In this document: positions 23,711 through 35,318 of the stretch, piece by piece | Numbering within the stretch: position 1 is the stretch's first letter | Layout of the letters: every line of letters starts with the position of its first letter | Origin: Dastarcus helophoroides | Taxonomy: Eukaryota > Arthropoda > Insecta > Coleoptera > Bothrideridae | NCBI GenBank assembly: GCA_028583605.1 | Contig: CM053337.1 | Span: 25,840,162 to 25,904,161 of the forward strand | Length of the DNA stretch: 64,000 nt | Direction: 5' to 3' | Program-made: the position numbers and the translations under genes | The notes under the pieces: generated by a model | Databases searched by the model: none | Seen by the model: only the letters and a program-made list of their open reading frames with translations | Told to the model about the DNA's origin: nothing

Positions 23711-24036
23711 TGTAACACAGCTAACACGTTAATGTTAAAACATGTGTGCAGATGTAATTAGAATAGTTAACGAAGCGTATTTCGGTAGCAAGTAACGAGG
23801 CTCTTTCTAACCACTGCTAATTGTATGTTTTGTATTGTTGGCTCCTATGGTTTGCCCCCTCGATCCTCGTCGCCCACGGACGTGCTGCGGAATACCGCAC
23901 TCAGTTGTTACTTTCGAGAGAAGGTGTCAAAAGTAAATGTCGTGGGTTTGTTTGACTTTGGTTTATACACCACGGTAAATGTTTAGGAGAGGATTTATTG
24001 GTGACACTTATGATGCTAGTCAAACTGTCACACAAT
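23711..24036 (+). mobile_element. Possible LTR with adjacent primer-binding-like site
   Basis: Begins TGTAACACAGCTAAC and ends GTCACACA, giving TG...CA boundaries. It is followed by ATGGGGCGACCTCAG, which starts TGG as a tRNA primer-binding site does. The 325-bp stretch has a distinct GC-richer composition and a GATTTATTGG word near its end. No gag or pol follows and no second LTR was found, so it would be a remnant. An alternative is a non-repetitive regulatory island. Confidence 0.35.
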
Positions 24037-24419
24037 GGGGCGACCTCAGAATTGAAGTTTATTGTCCTTTATTCAACACGTTATAAACAACTTCGGTTTT
24101 TTGAGCTTTTCTGCGTTCATATCACCAACTGGAGTTTTATTGAATAAAACTCTAAGGACAAAAAATGATGTTGAATATACGAGGCAGCACCAGAAATTCT
24201 CGTCACGAAATATTAAAAAAAAAACAATTTTTTTGAATGTATTCTTTAGGTTCGTTCTAGAAACGATCAATAAAAAACAAAAAAAAATAACTGAAAATTC
24301 AAACACACGGTTCGAGGACTCACTAACATCATTTCATTTTAAAACCAGCGGTGGCCCTTCGCATCGGACGCTAATACGGAATGAGCAATGAAACATTTAG
24401 CTATAACACAAATGTCAAT

Positions 24420-25778
24420 ATTTTTGTCGACTTTCTTCGAACTTTTCCCAAAAAGTCGACTTTTTTCAATTTTCTTCTCTTTAAATTTTGACTTGAAAAA
24501 TTCGTCTTAATTTTTCACTTTTTTAAAAAAAATTGTTTTTTTTTTCTAAATTTTGCACTTTTACAAAATTTGACTTTTTTAAAAATGTTGTGATTTTTGA
24601 AAGATTGCATTTTTTCAAAATTCATATTTTATGTTAAAACTTTAAGTTTTATTAAAATTTCGACTTCAACTTATCAAAATGTTTACTTGTTTTGATAATT
24701 TTGACTTTTCTAAAATTATTTCTTTTTTCTAATTTACATTTTTGTAAAATGTTTTGAAAGGTGCACTTTGAAAATACCGACTCGTTTCCAAAGATTCGGA
24801 CTCTTTGAAATACTTAACATTTTTGAAAATGTCGTTATAAAGGTTCATTTTTCAAAATTTCGATTCTAATACGAAATTTGGGCTTTTGTCTTTTTTAGAA
24901 AATTTCAACTATTTAGAAAGTTTTTACCTCTTTGAATTGGAATTGATTTTTTTGAAATTGGGACGTTTTTATTTCGTTTTTTAATATTGGTTTTTTTTTG
25001 ATTAGTTTAGATATCGACATTTTGCCACAATTTCTACTTTTTAAAAAGTTTTGAACTTTTTTCACAATTACGACTCTATTGAAATGTTTTATTTTTTTCA
25101 TTTTTTTACTTCCAAATATCTGTCGAAATTTTAAAGTTAAAATTTTAAATTGTTTTGTAAGTCCTCTAAGAAGTTTGTACCATTTTTTCTTCTAATTTTG
25201 TTTAAAAGTTTTGCCTTTTTAAAAGATTTACCCTTTTCTACCTTTCTATCTGTCCAAAAGCTTAACTTTTCTAGTAAAATTTGATTTTCTAACGTTTTGA
25301 CTTTTTTGAATATTCCGATCTTTTTCCAGAAAATTTCAAATTTTTGAATATTTTGATGTTTTTCAAAATTTATATTTTCTAAGAAATTTAGCGTTTTTTA
25401 AATGTATTGATTTGTAAAAACTTCGACCATTTTTTGAATTTTTCTACTGTGTCACAATTTTTAAAACGTCAAAACTTTTAAAACAGTTGTTTTTTGACAA
25501 TGTGAATGTTGAAAAAAATTTCACTTAAGTTTGAATATTTGACAAAATTTTAAAGTTTTCGAAAACCATCCATTTTTAAAAAGATCAAAAGCCAAAACTA
25601 CGCAAAATACAAAAGATTAGAAAAAAATCTAAATTTTTAAATTTTTTTATAAATCGTTAAAACCTTCGAAATGAAAATTTTCAAAAATCCCAAATTTTAA
25701 AGAAGTCCAAATTTTTTTTACATCAAAAAAATCAAATGTAACGCCAAATGTTCAAAGAAATTGGGAATTTTTGCAAAG
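24420..25778. repeat. AT-rich quasi-repeat block, T then A orientation
   Basis: To about 25480 the words are T-oriented (AAAATTTCGACTTTTTT, TTTTTGAAAATTTCGACC). From about 25540 they switch to A orientation (AAATTTTAAAGAAGTCC). No gene. Confidence 0.65.
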
Positions 25779-26699
25779 GATCTAGCAGGATAAGTATGGC
25801 AAAGTGGCCCCCAAATGGGAACTTAGAGTAATATTTTCGGAAAGTTATCACCTCGACACATGAAGAAAATTTATGTGTATTTAAGCTCGATATTTCAAGG
25901 TGATTAAGAGATATTAAAAAAATGGTCAATTTAAGATATTTGATTTTTTATATCTCTTGAACCAAATAAGTTAGAAAGATGAAATCAGCGGCATATTATA
26001 GCTAACATTTTAGAGTATATCATATAAATTTTCATATATTTTTATTAATTCTAGCTACCCCAAAAATTAATGAATATAATAGTTTATTTTTTTTTAATAG
26101 TTTCTTTTGAGATATGATGACGAAATTAAGTAAGTACTCATTAAGTACTACAACATATAGAAAATTCACTGAATTAAAATTGATGCAACACTTTGAAAAA
26201 AAATCGAGTTTAAGTTTTCTCCCTTCAAAATATAACTAATTTTTGTTATTTTTGATGTAAAGTTGTTTTTTTTTGCGTAATTTGTAATTTAACATAGTGT
26301 GGTAAAATGAAATAAAAATCACTTTTTATATTTTATTATTTTTCTTCAAGTGAATATTTTTCAATTTCAATTTTAATTTTTTTTTATTTTTTCTTACATT
26401 TTCTATCGTCTTTCGTCACACGTTAAATTAATTAAAAATTGCAATGAAAATTCATAATATACTATGAAACATTAATTAAGAAATGCCATTAGGTTTATTT
26501 TTCTAATTTATGTAGTTAAAAGAATATCAAAAATTTTTTAAAATATTTTTTAATATCTCATACGCACATTGAAATATGAATCCCAAATGCACATAAATTT
26601 TCTTGATATTTCGAGGTAATAATAGGATAATTTACCGAAAATTAGATTATAGGTTTCCTTTTAGGGATCACTTTGCCTTACTTATCCCGCTAGAAGATC
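25779..26699. mobile_element. Foldback element, about 920 bp
   Basis: The left end GATCTAGCAGGATAAGTATG and the right end, read inward as GATCTTCTAGCGGGATAAGTA, begin roughly 120-bp imperfect inverted repeats. These include GGCAAAGTG, a TTTTCGG(A/T)AA(A/G)TTATC core and GAAAATTTATGTG. The interior is AT-rich without coding potential. A second, disrupted copy follows directly at 26860-27826. Confidence 0.7.
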
Positions 26700-26859
26700 G
26701 TTTATTTGAAATTCTAAGATTGCAGTCGATATTATAGAAAAAATGTCGACTGAAATTTTACTTCAAACACCGACCAATTCAATTATTACATTAATAAATA
26801 TTTCTAAACTACTTTGTTTAATTTCTTAATTCATGTTTACATATTATATCCCAGTTTGA

Positions 26860-27826
26860 AAATATTCAAATTTTTATTAATCAATGTTGACAATATTCTA
26901 AACCATTTTCGATTTATGTGAATTTGGGGTCGATATTTCAATGAGCCTAGGAGGTATTAAAATTTAGTCAACAGGATTTTTTAAATTCTTGGTATTTTAT
27001 AACTAAATTAGTTAGAAAGATTAAACCAACCTTAAATATTCTCTTTAACAAAAATAATAAAATATAAAAAATAGTATGCATTCTGAATTTTATTTGACTT
27101 TACCGCTCTATTACGAACTACATAGTGTTGGGCCTTATCGGTTCGAAGATTAATACTGCGTGAATTGAAACTAATTTATTTCCAAACTGGATTCGGAACA
27201 CTACAATTGTAATTTGCTTAACTGATCAACTAATTAGCACTGATTAATGAATTAAAGTATTCACTGATTGACTAACTAATTGAGGAAAAGTCGACCGCCT
27301 TATATAGGTCCCTCTTCAGGTTCTAGAAGGAACAAGCAGATAAGACTTATCGTTTGCCGAAATTTCTTATTAAATTTTCTAGAAAATCCCTTACTAAATT
27401 TTATAATCACATTTTGTTACAATACAAATAAAAGCAACTTTACTTCAAAAATAACAAACATTTGTTATATTTTGAAGGGTGAAAATGTCAATTTAATTCT
27501 TTTTAAAGTGTTGACCAATTTTCGTTTCATGAATTTTCTACATGTTTATAGTACTTGAAAAAAATATTTAATATACTCTAAAATATTAGCTTTAATATGC
27601 TGCTTGCCTCATCTGTCTAGCTTATTTAGTTGAAAAAATATAAAAAATTTAAAAAATCTTCGGAAATTGAGATTTTTTAAAAAATATTTTGTAGTCACCC
27701 TGAAATGTCGAGCACAAATACTTAGAAATTTTGTTCATGTGTCAAGGTGATAACTTTCCGAAAATATTACTAAAGATTCCTATTTGGGTACCATTTCTCC
27801 ATACTTAACTTGCTAGACCATTTGAA
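26860..27826. mobile_element. Second foldback copy, split by an LTR
   Basis: The left part 26915-27080 (TTTATGTGAATTTGGGGTCG, ATTAGTTAGAAAGATTAAAC) matches the first copy at 25868-26030. The right part ends near 27826 with an arm (CAAGGTGATAACTTTCCGAA) that is the reverse complement of the first copy's left arm. The LTR at 27126-27421 lies between them and therefore inserted later. Confidence 0.65.
27126..27421 (-). mobile_element. Solo LTR, family copy 2
   Basis: Minus-strand copy of the 11693-11994 LTR. Read on + it starts TGTTGGGCCTTATCGG and ends CATTTTGTTACA. It keeps the promoter block (GACCGCCTTATATAGGTCCC, complement of the TATA region) and the AGATAAG...TTATCG core. The flanking 4-mers are ATAG and ATAC, one mismatch. 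It sits inside a foldback element. Confidence 0.75.
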
Positions 27827-28850
27827 ATTTTGAAAAATGGTCAAGCATTAAATAAATTCTTAAGAAAATTTAAAAAAGTCGGAATCTAAAAGTCGTAATT
27901 TCCAAAAAAATATGGAAAGTCAGTAAATTCAGAAGGTTGAAAAATAAATATGCTTTCAAAAAAAGTCGAAGTTTTTTGAAAAATAGGAATTTTGTAAAAT
28001 TGTCAACAACGCCAACAATCTTCAAATAAATTGAAATCGAATATTTTAAATTCTTTCGGCTGTAAATTCACTTCTATTCATTTCACAGTAAAAATGAAAA
28101 TATAGCTGGACGCTCCATTAATTATAATTTTTCGTGTTATTGGAGTACCATTTAAGAAAATGAAGTCAATATAAAAACCATTTTTGCTAAGTTTATCACG
28201 TCATAAAAAAACAAAATACATTTTTTCACGTAATTTCAATTTTGTTGCATTAATAAGATACATTAGAATTAATCAGAATGAGACATAGCCTTCTAGGTTG
28301 AAAAATAAAATGGGAACCAAAAAAATTGTGGATCCTTTAAAAATCACGTATTTTATATGTTTTATATTCAGGAGATTGTGCATATTTCAAAAATGTAAAA
28401 ATATATCTAGTGTTCTATTTAAAAATGAAAAGTTGGTAACAGTTGTAGCGAAAGTGACAGTAGTACGAATGTCATTTTTATGTCGAGATTTGACATTTCA
28501 TAAGTATATCAAGTGTAGCAAGTTTAAGAATTTTATCTTAATAAATAAACAAAAAATAATATTAATAATAATAATAATAATAAAAAATAAATATAATAAA
28601 ATAATAACCATGATTCTGTTACACCCTATATTTTCGAGGAAATGAAGCATAGAATCTCAAAAAAGCCCATTCCAGTTTCCTTCTACTAAACCTCTTACAT
28701 TTTGAAAAATGTCAATATGATGTGAATATTTACGGTAACCATGATACTAGTTAAAATAAATCATATTTGACATATACACTTATATTAGTTACATATTTGA
28801 TTAATTTCCAGCTTTGTTAGTGTAGGATTGTAGGACATTCACATAGTACC
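27827..28850. other. AT-rich intronic sequence with ATA repeat
   Basis: An A-oriented quasi-repeat patch at 27827-28060, then unassigned sequence. A short (AAT)n run lies at 28561-28583. The 115-codon frame at 28298-28645 runs into that microsatellite and shows no domain. Confidence 0.4.
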
Positions 28851-29300
28851 AGTAAAATCTACTTCCAATTACCCACCTTGTGTTTTACGGGCTATATAAT
28901 TTAATATTTCTATTAAAGTACAAATTATATTAATTAGCGCTAATAGATAGACCTAAATGATTCATTAGCGGATAATATATGTTTTACATGCCAAATAATT
29001 GCTGCCGCTAATCGAAATAACGCAATTTTTACTGCAACATTCTTCGCATGTTCGCTGGTCATACATAAAATTCCCAAAGTCAACAGTTTTATGTAAATTA
29101 AGCTTTAGTAAGTGTATTTGTTCAGTTACATCAATTATTCATAACGTACGGAGAAAATTTTCCTCATGAAAGTTGAAACGCTTTTTCTAGTCCACAACAA
29201 TCGATGAGCAAAGAATGAGTGAATTACAAGGTTAGATCAATTAATGCCCCGAATGAGCGTGATTTGGCATTCATAATTAGAGTCTTTATTATTTGTTTAT
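28851..29300. promoter_or_regulatory. Candidate otp intronic enhancer
   Basis: A non-repetitive island rich in homeodomain-type TAAT cores, including a near-palindromic TAATTAGCGCTAATAGA at about 28932-28948, ATGATTCATTAGCGG and CCGCTAATCGAAATAACGC, plus ATCAATTATTCATAACG and ATCGATGAGCAAAGAATG. The clustering of sites and the contrast with the surrounding repeats are visible; enhancer activity is inferred. Confidence 0.4.
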
Positions 29301-29545
29301 TAGCATTTTATTGATTTTTGTTACGACCCATCATTATTTGGTATAATTATATATACCCGCTGAAGACGTGAAAGCAGTCTTCGTCTTTGAAATACGAATA
29401 TTTTTATAATCACTTGATAGAATGCCTGACATTTCCGTGTTACCTGGAAATTTTATTAAAGTGAAAACTTCTATAGGCGCACTGAACCATTTTGGATAGG
29501 GGGTAAACTTATTTTATTTAGTTATTTATTCACTTATTTCTGTGA

Positions 29546-29640
29546 AACAGACTGGTCCTTAATTATCTTAAAAAATTAATATACTTACAAATCTTGTCAC
29601 CTGAACCCAAAAATGAATAAAAAACAAAAAAACAGTTGCT
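29546..29640. repeat. Short hairpin repeat, copy 2
   Basis: Contains GTGAAACAGACTGGTCCTTA, ATTATCTTAAAAAATTAATA and CAAATCTTGTCACCTGAACC, matching the 16008 copy in + orientation. It abuts the 5' side of the LINE at 29600-31424, while an oppositely oriented copy abuts its 3' side. Confidence 0.55.
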
Positions 29641-30956
29641 GCCACCTTTCAAAAAGATTACATCTTGGATGGCTTAGCACAAAAGATGTGAAAGATCACA
29701 GGCCTTATAACAGATATAGATACAAGGCCGAGGAACTCATGAGAAAGGCAAAAAATCATGCTTGGGATAGAAAATGTGCTCAAATAAAGTCAGTGGTAGG
29801 GGGATTTAGGTCAAGAGAAGCATGGAATATAATAAACGGTTTAAGAAGAAATACGAATGAAAGAAGCAAAATAAATTCCATCAATCTGTAGAGGTGATGG
29901 AACCGGATGAGGAAATCAAAGATTTTTCTCTAGAAGGAGTAAAAGCAGCACTACAGAAAATAAAAAACATTAAAGTTTCCGGTCAAGGTGATTTACCTAT
30001 CGAGTTAATCAAATATGCTACCACAGAAGCCCTAGATATAATCTGCCAAATATTGAACTAATGTTTAGCTGGAGACGACATCCCAAAGATTGGAAAGCTC
30101 TTTAAACTCATTCTATATGAAAGAAAACCGGCGCGAATGCCGCAACTACAGAGGGATAAGTATAACATCATCGATTGGCAAATTACAGGAAAGAGTTCTC
30201 GAAACTAGAATTGGAGAGGAAGATTCAGACATCGAACAACAGAGCAGCTTTAGACCTGAAAGGTCTTGCATGGATAACATCTTCACAATGAAACAGATAG
30301 CAGAAAAGAAACTCTCACCAGGGAGAGAACTCCATGTTACATTTGTATTCCTGCGCAAAGCGTACGACTCGGTTCCTCTCTCAAAAACTGTGGATGGTCA
30401 TGGAACAATCGGGCTTGAGCAAAAGACATCCGAGCTACGAAAGCCGTTTATGCAGAGAGCCTGGTAACTGTCACAAATGGCAATGCAGTGACACCATTTT
30501 CGCAAACAAAGGGATTAAAACAAGGCTGCTTTCTCTCCGCTAGCTTATTTAAAATCTATTTAAACAGCATTAAGACAATGGACAAAAAATGCAGCCCTAC
30601 GGGAATAACAATAGACTATAGTCCAATTCTTTTTGCGGAAGACCAAGTAATCCTGGACGAAGACCATCAAGATGTGACGTATATGTTGGACAAGCGTATG
30701 CAGGAAGACACAAAATGGGGACCAGAAGTCCACACAAAAAGACAAAATATATGGTCATAAGAGAAAAGGAGGAGGATATTAAAATTGGACAGGGAATAAT
30801 AGTAAAAAGCGTTGACCAATACAAATAGTTAGGAGTCCTAATAAGTGAGGACGGGAAAGATGACAAGGACATAATGAAAAAGGTTGGTAAAGGGAAGAAT
30901 ATGATTAAGCACTATATTTAATTCAATGGAACAACAACTTGACACACAAAACTAAA

Positions 30957-31026
<70 letters not shown>

Positions 31027-31424
31027 AATTGAAACGGCAATAATGTATGGGTCAGGGGCCTGGGTGATAAAAAGCAAAATGTCCAGTAAACTGTTATGAG
31101 CCGAAATGTCATACTGGAGGAGATAGTGTGGGTCGACCCTACAGAATCGGGTCAGGAACGAGGAGATCCGAAAAAGAGTGGCCACTTTAAGCACTACAAT
31201 AGATACCCTAAATGAAAAACAACTGAAATGGCACAGACACCTTCGGCGTTTCAATGAAGAACGAATAACAATCGAAGTATTAAATTGCGAGCCGACTGAG
31301 CGAAATAAAAAAGGCCACCCGATCCAAAATGTAAAAGTGGAGAGGAGAGCTAGAGAACTTCTACAAACCAATTTGGAGAACAGAAACCAATGGCCCTGCA
31401 CCCTACATCTTTAGAGAAATACTG
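29600..31424 (+). pseudogene. Decayed LINE of FADDQ type
   Basis: ORF2 remnant in several frames: linker with AEELMRKAKNHAWDRKCAQI and GGFRSREAWNIINGLRRNT (to 29891); VKAALQKIKNIKVSGQGDLP (about 29940-30000); fingers NYRGISITSSIGKLQERVLE and QSSFRPERSCMDNIFTMKQI; a motif A region FVFLRKAYDSVPLSK in which the usual Asp of VDL is absent; TKGLKQGC (motif B); and LFAEDQVILDEDHQ (motif C, FAED instead of FADD, so one catalytic Asp is lost). It continues KSVDQYK..GVLIS, then an (AT)n interruption, TLIETAIMYGSGAWVIKSK, and LKWHRHLRRFNEERITIEVL near the C-terminus. It is related to the 53.6-55.5 kb copy. Clade not assigned with confidence. Confidence 0.85.
30963..31018. repeat. (AT)n microsatellite inside LINE
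   Basis: About 28 uninterrupted AT units replace a short segment of reverse transcriptase coding sequence between HKTKI and KTLIETAIMYG. It probably grew from an ATATAAATATAT-like stretch in the element itself. Confidence 0.95.
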
Positions 31425-31515
31425 TACAGTATCTGAAGATGATAGCTTGGCTATCGAAAAGTGTTAAGGCAATTGTTGTGCTTCTTAATCTTTTTTGGTT
31501 TCAGGCTAATTTGTG
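31425..31515 (+). repeat. Short hairpin repeat / LINE 3' tail, copy 3
   Basis: Runs CTGAAGATGATAGCTTGGCT, ATCGAAAAGTGTTAAGGCAA, TTGTTGTGCTTCTTAATC and TTTTGGTTTCAGGCTAAT. It follows the LINE C-terminus immediately, which supports a role as the element's 3' end. Confidence 0.6.
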
Positions 31516-31559
31516 ATTTTGCTTGATCGTCAAGCGTTACCAACATGCTCTAATGTTAT

Positions 31560-32684
31560 CTATAACACAAGCAATATTTAAAAGTTTGAAAACATTTTAA
31601 AACAAGAACAACTGTCCAAAAATCAAAGGAATTTTTAAAATATGCGAAAAAATTATAAATGCAAGAAGTGCAGAAATTTCACGAAATCTTTTGAAACTTA
31701 CAACAAATTTCGAAAGTCTATTAATTTTTTTAGAAATATAAAAGGTTACAAACATACAATAAATTGATAACTTCAATTTTAAACTTTTCTTTTAACCTCA
31801 TAATTTTCAGCTAAGCTCCAAATTTGCTTATTTTTTTCTCAAAATTTTGACTTAAACGTCAAAATTTTAAGTATGATGTCAGGATTTCGATGTCACAGTC
31901 AAAATTTCATAAAGAAAACGTGAAAAAGAAAAAGACATTTTGGGAAGTACAATTTATTCTTACGCTCTTTTTATTAATTTTTTGAATTTAGATCTTCAAA
32001 ATTTTAAATTTAAGACCTTCAAATTATAAATTAAATATCATATTTTTAACCTCAAAATTGACATTTTCAAAATAATCGGGATTTTGAAATTTTTAAGTAA
32101 AATTTAAACTTAAGAAAAATAAAATAAAAACTTTGAAACTAAAAGGCAACAATTCGAATACTCTCCTTTGAAATTTGGAATCGTTTTCATGTATTTTTTT
32201 TGTAATTTCATTACCAAAGTCAAAATATGAATATCAAACTCAAAACTTTGACTTTTGGAATTTTCTGAATATTAATTAAAGACCTCAAAATTTCAAATTT
32301 AATCTTGAAGCTTTGACGTTAAAGCCCAAATTTTAACATATAAAATTAGAATCCCAATTTTGAGTCCCTATTCAGAAAAAAAAATTAAAAGAAAAAAGTC
32401 CAGAATTTGAAATTTAAAAGTTATTTCGAAATTTAGGCTCTTTTTTAATACGAAACTCGAAATTCCTACTTTTGGAGTTTTATGAATTTTGATTTTTTAG
32501 GACCTCAGAATCTGGACCTTTTAAAGTTTCTGAATTTTGAATTTAGGAACTCAAAAGTTAGAGTTTATTCTCGAAATTTTGAACTCAAAGTCCAAATTTT
32601 AACAACAGAAAGAAGCAGTTTTGAGATTAGGATTGAAATTTTGAGCCAAAGTCAAAATTAAGTAGAAAAAAAATAATCGAAAGC
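31560..32684. repeat. AT-rich quasi-repeat block, mixed orientation
   Basis: Degenerate AAATTTTGA, CTCAAAATTT and TTTAAGACC-type words in both orientations. No gene. Confidence 0.55.
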
Positions 32685-32688
32685 TTAA

Positions 32689-33264
32689 GCCCAGCGATAG
32701 TCGGTCGATCTCTCAGACACAATCGATTTTATTTTACGTGGTAACGTGAACATGAGAACGTTTCATGTAGTGCCCCTTCGCCTACCTTCCTAAAACGTAA
32801 TAATTACGTGTATTCTGCTATTAGCTCTGATTTTTCGTGCGAGACTCAACGGGACTAAATAAACATAATTTTTTATAACTTGTTTTTTTGGGCTGCTATT
32901 ATTTTTTTTATGTTGCTTGTGCACTAAGACTGTCCTATAAAGGTGTCATATTTATGTATTTACATCAACTCTATGTAAAAAGTTAAAAAATGCTTTATGC
33001 TTTGCTACTGGATTGAACATAAACAAATTGAATATTTTTAATCACAATTATAAAGTAAAATCTATTTTACTAATATCTTTTTATTTCTAACTCTTCTTTC
33101 ATATTCGTTTAAAGTAAACGTATTTTCAGTTATTTTTCATCATCTAGAAAGCAATTAAATTTTCAATCACATAATTTTACAAAAATAGGGCCCAAAAATT
33201 GTTTAGGTCTCTAAGACCCAGCTCGACCATATTTTCCCAAAAGACTAGCGCGAGTACCGCCGGG
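32689..33264. mobile_element. Possible piggyBac-like non-autonomous element
   Basis: Flanked by TTAA on both sides (32685-32688 and 33265-33268). Left CCCAGCGATAGTCG and, read inward from the right, CCCGGCGGTACTCG agree at 11 of 14 positions; an extra G separates the left TTAA from CCC. The interior is ordinary AT-rich sequence with no transposase. TTAA is common in AT-rich DNA, so the case rests on the terminal similarity. Confidence 0.45.
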
Positions 33265-33269
33265 TTAAA

Positions 33270-34355
33270 GAAAAGTGTTTTTTCCCCAACTTTTTAAGTC
33301 GAAATTTTAATATCAAGCTGGAAATTTCGATTTTTATCTTTTTAAATTCTTCTTCTTCTTTTAAATTATGGCAATATTTTTATCTTTTTCTCGTTTGCAA
33401 AATATCTATTGTTTTCTTGAATTTCTAGTTTTGGTCCAAAGTTTGAGTTGGTGTCAAAATTTTGACGTTACATTAGGCATTTTACGAAAAAAAAATAATA
33501 AAAAAAATCGACATTCCGAAAATTTTACTTTCGTTCCAAATTTTGTTTCGTCTTTGTTTGGAATGCAGAATTTTAACATTACGAATTTGAGACCTCAAAT
33601 CTAATCTAAAAATGTTGTTCTTAAAGCCCACATTAAAAAAAATAAAATTAGAAACTAAGTAGTTAAATTTTTAAGATATGGAAATTTGGAGTAAAAAATA
33701 AGCGAATAATAAATAATTTGTAGGAAAAAGTACAATTTCAATTGCCCTTAAGTTAAAATTTAGGCTCTTTCCTAAATATTTTCATGACTTCCTTTTTAAC
33801 GTGAAATTTTTTATCTCAAACCCAAAATTTCGACTTTTTTTCAAATTTGATTTGAATATTAACTTTTTACATTTTCTCATTTGAAAAATTTAATTTTTCT
33901 GAATCAAACATTCAACTTTTAAATGGAAATTTTATTAAAAAAAAGCTGTATAAAAATCTAAATTTCAAAAATTTTACTCTAGTATTTTCGAAATATGGAT
34001 TTTAAGCACGATTATTTGAATTTTTTTCTCGAAGTTCCTACATTTAAACCAGAACCTTAACTTCAGGTTTAAGATTTGTAAAAATATATAGAAGATTGAA
34101 TTCACAGTCGAATATTTGAGATTTTTAAAATTAAACTTGAAAAAGTCAAACATTTCTTAAAAATATTAATTTATTTTTGAAAATTTTTATTTTTTACCCT
34201 CTAAATTTCTACATTAATCATAGAAACTAGCGAAACTCAGTGATTAAAAAAACTTACCTATCATCAGAAACTGAAAATCAATAAAATTAAGATTCAAATT
34301 TTAACCAAAAATGTTGGCAAAGTAGTATATATTTTTAGAAAAACTTGCAAGTTTA
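33270..34355. repeat. AT-rich quasi-repeat block
   Basis: Filler of TTTTGAC/CGAAATTTT type in both orientations. The 78-codon frame at 33368-33604 has no domain. Confidence 0.55.
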
Positions 34356-34361
34356 AAAACT

Positions 34362-34490
34362 GAAATACAGAACTTGTCCCTTGAAACTAAGCGAGCAACG
34401 TTTATTGTGTTTCTTAATCTTTCTTGGTTTCAGGGGACAAGTTCTGTATTTCAATTTTTGGAAGATAACCAAGGACCAATCCGTTCCACC
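34362..34490. repeat. Short hairpin repeat, copy 4 (palindromic)
   Basis: The arms TGAAATACAGAACTTGTCCC (34361-34380) and GGGGACAAGTTCTGTATTTC (34433-34452) are inverted, with TTGTGTTTCTTAATCTTTCTTGG between. It ends AAGGACCAATCCGTTCCACC followed by an A-run. Shares sequence with copies at 16.0, 29.5, 31.4 and 39.9 kb. Confidence 0.7.
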
Positions 34491-35310
34491 AAAAAAAAAA
34501 GTTTAAAAACTGTAAACATAATCTTAGCATCTTGACTATTAGACTTTTTGTTTAGAAGAGGCGAAGTGTAGAGGCTAGAGATGAAATTAAAAATTTAATT
34601 GTTTTTGTATTTTATACTTTGGCCCAAAATTTGTCATTTTTCTCAAAATCTCAGTTTAAAATTCGGATTTTTTTCTTTTTATTTTTATTAAAACAACTAT
34701 TCTCCTTTTGTTCGTTTTCCTTTTGTTGCACATTACTGGACGAGTTCTAATAAGAATGACTCGTCGAAGTGTACTGACTTTTTTGTTATTTCTCTTTGTT
34801 CAGAAAGTCATGGTTTTTTAATTATCGTGTTTTTAAGCAAATTAAATTTTTTTGAAAAGATTTAGAATTAGTTAAAAAAATATGATTTACGAATCAAAGA
34901 AAAATCCAAAACGGAATTCGAAATGAAAAATAAATAAATAACTTATGGTTTTAGACATTCATGGCAAATTAAACATTTTTAAAAACCACAAAATATTTTG
35001 AAAAGATAACAAAATTTCCCTTTTAAGTACAAAATATTGACCTAAAAATAGATCCGACTTTTTTTTTGGATATTTCTCTTGAAACATTAATATTCCTTGG
35101 CAAGTTCGAAATCTTCAGAAACACTTTTGTAATTTATTTATTTTTTCAAAGCTTTCATTTAACTTTTAATGTTGAAGTCTTAGTTGTTATTTTTTTAATT
35201 TTGGCTTTAAACTCGGTTGCCAATTCCGTTTTTTTTCTCGAAATCAACATTTGCACCTTTTTTTAATTTAAGGCTCAATTAATTATATGATTATTAAATG
35301 GATAATTTTA
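34491..35310. other. AT-rich intronic sequence, no gene
   Basis: A-run, then T-rich filler. No exon, element end or RNA recognised. Confidence 0.4.
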
Positions 35311-35318
35311 GAAAAAAC

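Noticed and set aside
28298..28645. 115-codon frame
   Set aside because: Runs through an (AAT)n repeat, has no recognisable domain and no supporting splice signals.
30918..31401. Minus-strand frames with IYIYIY runs
   Set aside because: Produced by the (AT)n microsatellite and the antisense of a LINE.
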